Shown: positions 1-5,609 of the stretch, one piece after another
How the letters are laid out: each line of letters opens with the position of its first letter
Numbering within the stretch: the stretch's first letter is position 1
Assembly (NCBI GenBank): GCA_019418545.1
Contig: DYBQ01000128.1
Location: 1 to 5,609, forward strand
Direction: 5' to 3'
Source: Clostridiales bacterium
GTDB taxonomy: Bacteria > Bacillota > Clostridia > Oscillospirales > Acutalibacteraceae
DNA: 5,609 bases
Made by a program: the position numbers and the translations under genes
Notes under the pieces: generated by a model
Seen by the model: only the letters and a program-made list of their open reading frames with translations
The model's database searches: none
What the model was told of the DNA's origin: nothing

Positions 1-2
1 CT

Positions 3-3000
3 TTTGAGCTTGGATTTAACGGAGAAAAATATGAGCTAATCCTTAGCCCAGAGGGGATGCGTTCACGGCTGTTTCCATTGGTATACTTCCAGCGCCAGGC
101 TCCAAAATCGGTTCTGAAACACTGGAATATCTGGGTAGGCCGCCAGCCCGCCAAGGGGTTTGCTCTCCGAGCCGGTAAAATTGAGGTGCGTGCCGAGGAT
201 GTACAGATGTGGGCAGAGAAAACAGAGAGCCATCAGGTGACATTGGTTCTTTACTGCGAAAAACTCACACCGCTGCTGAAAGAGGACTCAGACAGGGTTT
301 GGTGGGCGCTTTCTATACTTCTCGACCAGGTGATAGGAGAGGTTTCCGCGATTGCGTTTGTTGCCGGTTTTGATGTCTATGCAGAGCCGAAAGATGAACC
401 GTCTGCGCTCCTTACTGATTTGCCGGAAATGCTTCAAAATATGGGATTCTCTCTTTGGAGGGATGGCAGCGATTATTTAGAAGAAAGCTATCTTACCTAT
501 GAACTGGAACCAGTGGAAGACCCGGAAGCCGACTGGCGGCTGGATGTCTATACTGGAATCTGCCGCCTTCCGGTACTCATCAACGACTACCTGACCGCCC
601 GCAGTGATGCGGTGGACGAATACCACCAGGATGGCATCGCAGCTGGATTCCTTCTGTATCCGATTTCAGGCTTTATCGGCGAGGAAAGAAGCAAAAATAT
701 ACTGGATTTCCGGGATGCGCTGCAAGAAGCAATTTTGAGCAAAGCCGGAGCGGAGGCAGTGACCTTTTTGGGTGGGGCCACGGGGTTATACCACGGATAT
801 CTGGATTTTATCGCTTGGGATTTGTTTCCTGTTTTGAATGCGGCACAGGAATTTTTTGAGGAAAGTGGCTTGCCCTATGCACACTTCCATACCTTCCGGC
901 GAGACGTGGGTGGAGTCCCGCTGCTGGAGGAAGAAGAAACGGAAGCGGACATTCATGAGGAGACCGGCTCTCTGCTCTTGGAAGACGACATTGAAATGCT
1001 GGAATCCTTGGTGGATGAAACTTCCGGATACTATGGAAGAATGCTCCAATGGATTGAGGATTTTGTTAAAGACGGGGTAAATGAAGGGAAATTTACCGAA
1101 AAGCAAGCCCATCAGGATTTGCAGATTGCCCTGTGGTATTCCTTTGCTTGCAACAATCTGGACGACTATATCTACTATTACCGCGCTGCGGAGTGGATGA
1201 AGGATTCGGAAGAAAATGCCAAAGGCTGCGGTACCTGGTACTACCGGTATTCGGTGGCCCTGATGTACTGCGGCAGATTGGAAGAAGCCTTGGAATATGC
1301 AGAAAAAGGTGTGCAGGAGGAGCCAGACTATCCCTGGATTTGGCTGCAAGTGGGTAAACTGCGGGCGCATTTTGGGAATAAAGCTGGTGCGATGGATGCC
1401 GTCAAGCAGGGGCTGACTCTCGAGCCGGGCGACTATGAGTTTCTCACGCTGAAACAGGAAATCAACTCCGGTGCTACCTTGGAACAGATGGAATACCACT
1501 GGATTAACCCCGAAGCGGATGCATCACTGCAAGCTGGCAGCGATGAGGATGCGGACGAAAAGCAACGCGCTCTGGCTTGCATTAGGGTGAACGAGGAGGG
1601 GCTTGCCGAGTTTTATGAATTATTCCACCCGGAGCAGTACAACTACACCAAAAACGCTCCTTGCTGTGAGCTTTCCTATCCAGTAAAAGGACATGCTATA
1701 GAGCTTTCTTTCCGTATGAATGAAGCCGGACTCTCCAAAATGGGAATCGACTGGCTGCGGCAGCTCAAGGACTGGATGGACAGTGGAGAGTGGATAACTT
1801 ATACCCCGGAAGGCGAGCCGGAAGGAACACTGGCAGCGGTGTTTGTTTCTCAAACCAAACGCATAGGGCTTGTGTACCGGCAGCCAGGAGACAACCAATA
1901 CTTCCAGATTTTCATCAATCCAGACGGAACAGAGGCGGAAGACGCTATCTGGTCCTCATCGGAAAGCAGTGAACCGGAGCTCTATACTAAGGAAGAAATG
2001 TCTGTGATAGAGCAGCACATTAAAAAAGCCTTTGGAGAGTTTGACCTTGTGTTTCACGAGCTGGTTTCTCCCGACATCCATGTGGATATCTGTGTAGTTC
2101 CGCCTTCTGAGGAGCGAGACTACTACACGCTGGTAACGATGGGAATGGGAGCTCACCGGATGAATGTGCCGGAGGAACTGACAGAATACAAACTGGAACG
2201 GGCAGAGCTGGCTATCGCCCTGCCCTCTGACTGGAAAATGGATGAGGCATCCATGAAAGATGCGCGGTGGTACTGGCCCATTGGCCTGCTGAAGGTGCTG
2301 GCCCGCCTTCCCATCGCATCGGATACATGGCTGGGGTGGGGGCACACCATGGACAAGCAAACATCCTTTGCGGAGGGCACGAAGCTCTGCGCCACCATCC
2401 TGACTGGTCCCCAAGGCGCGGAGGAAGGCAGCGAGGTTTGCACTTTGCCGAGCGGCGAGGAGGTCAACTTCTATCAGGTGATTCCCCTCTACCGGGACGA
2501 ATTAGAGTATAAAATGGAGCATGATGCAGATGCCCTATTGGGTAAAATGGAAAGCATCAGCTTCGTCGTGAATCCCACCCGCCAAGATGCCATCACCAGA
2601 GATACCATTTGCAGTGGAGATGACGAGGAAAACTATGTTGTGGAAATGGACGATGCTGCCTACCATCTGGAATCCATTCAGGAGAAAGAACTGTCGGTGG
2701 ATGAAATTACAGCCTATAACCACATGGCCATCTATCTGCGCTGGTGCATGGAGCATGATTTGATGAGCGAGGAGTTTGTGGAAGAATACAGCGAGTTGGT
2801 GCAAAATGTTAAGAAGAATCCCGGCAGCGTGGATTTGCGGATGTTCATCCAGAACGAGCTGGAGGGGAAGCTTTTTGGTTCCCTGTTCAACCAAAAAGGC
2901 CGTGCGTTTGCGGCCTACTACTATGGGGAAAATGATTCGCCTTACTATCCCAGCGACATTGACAATTATGCTTTGAAATATTTTGGCCCATCCCGATATT

Positions 3001-3908
3001 ACTCCAATGAGTTCCAGGATGAAGCCTACCTGTTCATCCCCTTTGACGAAGAGTACTATCAGGCTATGGCCAAGATTATCGAAAAACGCTTTGTCAACTG
3101 GCAGGGGCAGGAATTTGACGAGGATACTCTGGAACCCTCTGAGCTGGCCCAAGCCATGATGGATTATCTTGACTGCGAATGTACCTATTTTCCATCCATG
3201 AAGGACGACGACCCCATTATGTCGGCATATCTCTGTGCCCAGCGTGTTGGAGTGCGTGAAGGCTTTGTGCCTGTGCTGATAAAGCCGGACGAAACCCTGT
3301 GGGAATGCCTCATTATGAACTCCGACCCGGACAGCGAAGGCGCGGATGATGATGCTTTTGATTCGGAGAAGGTAGCGGAATATCGAAAAAATATGCTGGC
3401 CGCTGCCATAAAGGATGGGAAGGCAGTTCTGGAGGAGCTCGTCACACAGCGCAAGGCGGAGGCTGAAGAGGATGATATGGATTGGGAGACGGAAGTTCTG
3501 GGTGAAATGAAAGGCGGCTATGATAACTGCCGTTTTGCAAGTTATTGGAATTCCGATACTGGCATGACCTATCCTCTTATTTTGGCTAAAATACCAGTGA
3601 AGAACCCATGGGAGATTTTTGCCTATTTGCCCTTTGGCGGCTGGAATGAATGCCCCGACACGCCGGATTTGATGGCAGTGGCAAAATACTGGTTCGAGCA
3701 GCATGGTGTGGTGCCCGCGGCGATGACCCATGACGAGCTGGAGTTTGATTCCCCGACTCCCATTTCCAAGGAGAAGGCCATGGAAGTAGCTTTGGAGCAG
3801 TACGGTTTTTGCCCCGATATTGTTGACCAAGAGCCAGAAGATGCCACAGTAGGCGCTTTGGCAGATGTCCTGTGGCAGTCCACTGTCTGGTATTTCTGGT
3901 GGGATTAA
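3..3908 (+). CDS. Large multi-module immunity-like protein with TPR, SUFU and DUF4253 domains (5' partial)
   Basis: The frame is open to the window edge. The first ATG (57, residue 1 here) has GAGGGG directly against it with no spacer, so it is probably internal and the start lies upstream. Residues 1-125 and about 135-290 are two unnamed modules (H22-W23-N24; G239-GATG; W254-D255; FHTFRRD at 277-283). An acidic linker follows. TPR-like helices lie at about 354-460, with the best units at 394-425 and 426-459. Residues 500-640 are another unnamed module. Residues 643-842 are a SUFU domain (HVDICVVPP, W740-P741, WLGWGHT at 758-764, NP at 839-840). Residues 880-1030 are helical and aromatic (HMAIYLRWC at 889-897). 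The C terminus is DUF4253 (NPWEIFAYLPFGGWNECPD at 1183-1201, THDELEF, EQYGFCPDIVDQ, final WYFWWD). No signal peptide or membrane segment is visible, so it is probably cytoplasmic. SUFU proteins occur as immunity proteins in bacterial polymorphic toxin loci; that role here is inferred. SUFU and DUF4253 calls are firm; the function is not. Confidence 0.85.
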   Translation, partial: FELGFNGEKYELILSPEGMRSRLFPLVYFQRQAPKSVLKHWNIWVGRQPAKGFALRAGKIEVRAEDVQMWAEKTESHQVTLVLYCEKLTPLLKEDSDRVWWALSILLDQVIGEVSAIAFVAGFDVYAEPKDEPSALLTDLPEMLQNMGFSLWRDGSDYLEESYLTYELEPVEDPEADWRLDVYTGICRLPVLINDYLTARSDAVDEYHQDGIAAGFLLYPISGFIGEERSKNILDFRDALQEAILSKAGAEAVTFLGGATGLYHGYLDFIAWDLFPVLNAAQEFFEESGLPYAHFHTFRRDVGGVPLLEEEETEADIHEETGSLLLEDDIEMLESLVDETSGYYGRMLQWIEDFVKDGVNEGKFTEKQAHQDLQIALWYSFACNNLDDYIYYYRAAEWMKDSEENAKGCGTWYYRYSVALMYCGRLEEALEYAEKGVQEEPDYPWIWLQVGKLRAHFGNKAGAMDAVKQGLTLEPGDYEFLTLKQEINSGATLEQMEYHWINPEADASLQAGSDEDADEKQRALACIRVNEEGLAEFYELFHPEQYNYTKNAPCCELSYPVKGHAIELSFRMNEAGLSKMGIDWLRQLKDWMDSGEWITYTPEGEPEGTLAAVFVSQTKRIGLVYRQPGDNQYFQIFINPDGTEAEDAIWSSSESSEPELYTKEEMSVIEQHIKKAFGEFDLVFHELVSPDIHVDICVVPPSEERDYYTLVTMGMGAHRMNVPEELTEYKLERAELAIALPSDWKMDEASMKDARWYWPIGLLKVLARLPIASDTWLGWGHTMDKQTSFAEGTKLCATILTGPQGAEEGSEVCTLPSGEEVNFYQVIPLYRDELEYKMEHDADALLGKMESISFVVNPTRQDAITRDTICSGDDEENYVVEMDDAAYHLESIQEKELSVDEITAYNHMAIYLRWCMEHDLMSEEFVEEYSELVQNVKKNPGSVDLRMFIQNELEGKLFGSLFNQKGRAFAAYYYGENDSPYYPSDIDNYALKYFGPSRYYSNEFQDEAYLFIPFDEEYYQAMAKIIEKRFVNWQGQEFDEDTLEPSELAQAMMDYLDCECTYFPSMKDDDPIMSAYLCAQRVGVREGFVPVLIKPDETLWECLIMNSDPDSEGADDDAFDSEKVAEYRKNMLAAAIKDGKAVLEELVTQRKAEAEEDDMDWETEVLGEMKGGYDNCRFASYWNSDTGMTYPLILAKIPVKNPWEIFAYLPFGGWNECPDTPDLMAVAKYWFEQHGVVPAAMTHDELEFDSPTPISKEKAMEVALEQYGFCPDIVDQEPEDATVGALADVLWQSTVWYFWWD

Positions 3909-3945
3909 CTGGGGGATTTCTGTCTGCTCAAGAGGGTTTGAATCT

Positions 3946-3968
3946 ATAGAGTATAGAAACTACTCTAT
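3946..3968. repeat. Perfect 8-bp inverted repeat
   Basis: ATAGAGTA (3946-3953) and TACTCTAT (3961-3968) are exact inverted copies around a 7-base loop, starting 38 bases after the stop of the large + strand gene. There is no T run on the plus side, so it is not a standard intrinsic terminator. It sits 10 bases from the longer palindrome at 3979-4023. An alternative small hairpin (CTATA-GAG-TATAG, 3944-3956) overlaps it. It may act as a 3' end-protecting hairpin for the large gene's mRNA or be part of the same element as its neighbour. Confidence 0.5.
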
Positions 3969-3978
3969 CAAGGCAAAA

Positions 3979-4023
3979 CGAAAGGACTTGCTGCCTGCGA
4001 TTCACAGACAACAAGCCCTTTCG
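3979..4023 (-). repeat. 45-base near-palindrome forming a 21-bp RNA hairpin on the minus strand
   Basis: The outer arms 3979-3990 and 4012-4023 pair, and pairing continues inward to 3999/4003, leaving a 3-base loop (AAU in minus-strand RNA). Four of the 21 pairs (3986/4016, 3991/4011, 3994/4008, 3998/4004) are not Watson-Crick. All four are A/C clashes in plus-strand RNA but G-U wobbles in minus-strand RNA, so the hairpin is complete only when transcribed leftward. TTTTG follows the stem on that strand. It lies downstream of the gdhA terminator. It could be a backup terminator, the 3' end of a small RNA, or a decayed palindromic repetitive element. The structure is seen directly; the function is unknown. 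Confidence 0.7.
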
Positions 4024-4094
4024 GTCGCTTGCACAACATAATTTCAAAATATTGTCTAGCTTTTTGTAGGGAAAGCATTCGTTAAAAATCCAGC

Positions 4095-4137
4095 AAAAAA
4101 CAGCTCCCGGTTTATCAAAACCAAAGAGCTGTTTTTT
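4095..4137. terminator. Bidirectional intrinsic terminator between the convergent genes
   Basis: The arm AAAAAACAGCTC (4095-4106) is perfectly complementary to GAGCTGTTTTTT (4126-4137). Inside it, GGTTT (4109-4113) pairs with AAACC (4118-4122) around an ATCA loop, leaving a small CC/AAA internal loop. The stem is flanked by T runs on both strands, so it can stop transcription in either direction. It starts 40 bases past the gdhA stop and lies about 190 bases past the stop of the large + strand gene, and it is the only good intrinsic terminator for either gene. Confidence 0.88.
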
Positions 4138-4177
4138 ATATTACCGATTTAATTTATCATTTCGAAACAGAATAGAA

Positions 4178-5509
4178 TCAGACAACACCCTGAGCCAGCA
4201 TTGCATCGGCAACCTTTACGAAACCGGCAATGTTAGCACCCATAACATAGTCCTTGGGATGGCCATACTTCTCAGCAGCCTCGTCAGCCTGCTTGAAGAT
4301 GTTCTCCATAATGCCCTGGAGCTTCTGGTCCACTTCTTCAAAGGTCCAAGAGAGACGCATGCTGTTCTGGCTCATTTCCAGAGCGGAAGTAGCTACGCCG
4401 CCGGCGTTGGAAGCCTTGCCGGGTGCGAAGAGCACACCGTTCTTCTGGAAGACTTCGGTAGCCTCCATGGTGGAAGGCATGTTTGCGCCTTCAGCCACAG
4501 CGATGACACCGTTCTTCACCAGAGTCTTAGCATCTTCCTCGTTCAGCTCGTTCTGGGTGGCGCAGGGCAGAGCGATATCGCAGGGAACACTCCATACGCC
4601 CTTGCCCTCGTGGTACTCAGAGTTGGGACGATACTTCTTATATTCGCTCAGGCGCTGACGGTTGACTTCCTTAATCTCCTTGACAGCAGCCAAATCAATG
4701 CCTTCAGCGTCATAAATCCAGCCAGTGGAGTCGGACAGGGTGACAACCTTTGCGCCCAGCTGGAAGGCCTTCTCAGCTGCATAAATAGCAACGTTGCCTG
4801 CACCGGAAATCACAACGGTTTTGCCTTCCATAGACAGGCCGTTTCTCTTCAGCATAGCATTGGTGAAGTACAAGAGGCCATAGCCGGTTGCCTGAGTACG
4901 AGCCAAAGAGCCGCCATAGGTCAGTCCCTTACCGGTGAGAACGCCCTCATAAGCATCGCGGATGCGCTTGTACTGGCCGAACATATAGCCAATCTCGCGA
5001 CCGCCTACGCCGATGTCGCCTGCAGGCACGTCGGTGTCAGGGCCGATGTGACGATACAGCTCAGTCATAAAGCTCTGGCAGAAAGCCATCACTTCCCGGT
5101 CAGACTTGCCCTTGGGGTCAAAGTCGGAACCGCCCTTGCCGCCGCCGATAGGCAGACCGGTCAGGGAGTTTTTCAAAATCTGCTCAAAGCCCAGGAACTT
5201 GATGATGCCCAGGTTCACAGAGGGGTGGAAACGCAGACCGCCCTTGTAGGGGCCGATAGCAGAGTTGAACTGTACACGGAAACCGCGGTTTACCTGTACC
5301 TTGCCATTATCATCCACCCACGGTACGCGGAACATAACAACGCGCTCGGGCTCGGTAATGCGCTCCAAAATACCGGCAGCCTGATACTGCGGATTGGCCT
5401 CAATCACGGGCTCCAAGGTAGTCAGAACCTCTGTGACAGCCTGGATAAATTCCGGCTCGCTGGCGTTCTTTTTGCGGATGATTTCCAATTGTTCGCTAAC
5501 ATAAGACAT
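4178..5509 (-). CDS. gdhA: NADP-specific glutamate dehydrogenase (class I, hexameric)
   Basis: This enzyme interconverts 2-oxoglutarate plus ammonium and L-glutamate in the cytoplasm, linking nitrogen assimilation to central carbon metabolism. The 443 residues match the usual length of about 450 for the small hexameric class, so the gene looks complete. The glutamate-binding and catalytic residues described for Clostridium symbiosum GDH fall at the same numbers: K89 in PYKGGLRF, K113, catalytic K125 in GGGKGGSDFDP, D165 in PAGD, and S380 in EMSQNS. The Rossmann dinucleotide motif is GAGNVA at 236-241. The segment after the second strand reads LSDSTG (258-263), like the SDS of NADP-dependent E. 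coli GdhA and unlike the GPDG of the NAD-dependent C. symbiosum enzyme; NADP use is inferred from this. The ATG at 5509 has a strong Shine-Dalgarno 8 bases upstream. The gene appears monocistronic within the window, ends in TGA and is followed by an intrinsic terminator. EC 1.4.1.4 is expected. Confidence 0.97.
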   Translation of the reverse strand: MSYVSEQLEIIRKKNASEPEFIQAVTEVLTTLEPVIEANPQYQAAGILERITEPERVVMFRVPWVDDNGKVQVNRGFRVQFNSAIGPYKGGLRFHPSVNLGIIKFLGFEQILKNSLTGLPIGGGKGGSDFDPKGKSDREVMAFCQSFMTELYRHIGPDTDVPAGDIGVGGREIGYMFGQYKRIRDAYEGVLTGKGLTYGGSLARTQATGYGLLYFTNAMLKRNGLSMEGKTVVISGAGNVAIYAAEKAFQLGAKVVTLSDSTGWIYDAEGIDLAAVKEIKEVNRQRLSEYKKYRPNSEYHEGKGVWSVPCDIALPCATQNELNEEDAKTLVKNGVIAVAEGANMPSTMEATEVFQKNGVLFAPGKASNAGGVATSALEMSQNSMRLSWTFEEVDQKLQGIMENIFKQADEAAEKYGHPKDYVMGANIAGFVKVADAMLAQGVV

Positions 5510-5517
5510 GGATAAAT

Positions 5518-5523
5518 CCCCCT
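5518..5523 (-). promoter_or_regulatory. Ribosome binding site of gdhA
   Basis: Read on the minus strand this is AGGGGG, ending 8 bases before the ATG at 5509. It is a near-ideal Firmicutes Shine-Dalgarno and supports this start codon. An A/T-rich stretch (TTTTTATT) lies just upstream of it, which would keep the site unstructured. Confidence 0.85.
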
Positions 5524-5547
5524 AATAAAAAGATTCGAAATAGACCT

Positions 5548-5587
5548 CGCAGAACCGGAGCCCGGTAGTACTGCCGGCGGTTTTGCG
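5548..5587. repeat. Inverted repeat upstream of gdhA (leader hairpin or operator candidate)
   Basis: CGCAGAACCG (5548-5557) and CGGTTTTGCG (5578-5587) are inverted copies with one mismatch. Inside, CCGG (5562-5565) can pair with CCGG (5574-5577). An alternative hairpin, ACCGG-AGC-CCGGT (5554-5566), overlaps the left arm and would exclude the larger fold. The near edge is 38 bases before the gdhA start. No T run follows on either strand, so it is not an intrinsic terminator. If the gdhA promoter lies farther upstream this would be in the mRNA leader; otherwise it could be a protein-binding dyad. I see no convincing -10/-35 pair in 5510-5609. Confidence 0.4.
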
Positions 5588-5609
5588 GTACAAACTGCAA
5601 GATATTGGC

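Noticed and set aside
21..39. GGAG followed 6 bases later by ATG-AGC-TAA, resembling a ribosome binding site with a minimal ORF
   Set aside because: It encodes only two codons and lies inside the open frame of the large gene, so it is most likely chance.
57..59. ATG as the start codon of the large gene
   Set aside because: The same frame stays open from base 3, the upstream residues read as plausible protein, and the GAGGGG directly touching the ATG leaves no spacer for a ribosome binding site.
2535..3830. 431-codon open frame on the minus strand opposite the large gene
   Set aside because: It lies opposite the region encoding the C-terminal modules and DUF4253, which has clear family motifs on the plus strand; the antisense translation is not protein-like in any way I recognise.
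4259..5515. Long open frame on the plus strand opposite gdhA (418 codons)
   Set aside because: It is fully antisense to a textbook gdhA, and its translation shows no recognisable motif; biased codon use in the real gene explains the lack of stops.
5566..5596. Possible gdhA promoter (minus strand TTGTAC, 17-base spacer, TACTAC)
   Set aside because: Both boxes match the consensus at only about half of the positions, and the -10 box lies inside the inverted repeat; not strong enough to annotate.

Overview
The window holds two convergent protein-coding genes and a 269-base structured intergenic region. The gdhA product resembles Clostridium symbiosum glutamate dehydrogenase, with the key residues at the same numbers. 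The large protein has a module layout I associate with gut Clostridia. The window therefore suggests a Firmicutes anaerobe of the Oscillospiraceae/Lachnospiraceae type. That placement is inferred from protein character and gene style, because no rRNA or other taxonomic marker is present.

Bases 3-3908 (+ strand) carry one very long reading frame for a cytoplasmic, acidic, Tyr/Trp-rich protein of at least 1301 residues. It is open at the left edge, so its true start lies outside the window. From N to C terminus it contains two modules I cannot name, a short TPR-like helical region, another unnamed module, a clear Suppressor-of-fused (SUFU) domain, a helical/aromatic module resembling stand-alone immunity-type domains, and a C-terminal DUF4253 domain. 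SUFU is a recognised immunity-protein superfamily of bacterial polymorphic toxin systems, so the best inference is a multi-module toxin-immunity or protein-interaction protein. No toxin gene is visible here.

Bases 3909-4177 lie between the 3' ends of the two genes. They hold an 8-bp inverted repeat (3946-3968), a striking 45-base near-palindrome (3979-4023) that pairs completely only as minus-strand RNA, and a bidirectional intrinsic terminator (4095-4137).

Bases 4178-5509 (- strand) encode a complete class I hexameric glutamate dehydrogenase, probably NADP-dependent, with a strong ribosome binding site. Its upstream region (5510-5609) holds an inverted repeat at 5548-5587 but no promoter I would defend. 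The two genes have no evident functional link; they share only a terminator region. I see no tRNA, rRNA, CRISPR array, transposase or integrase.
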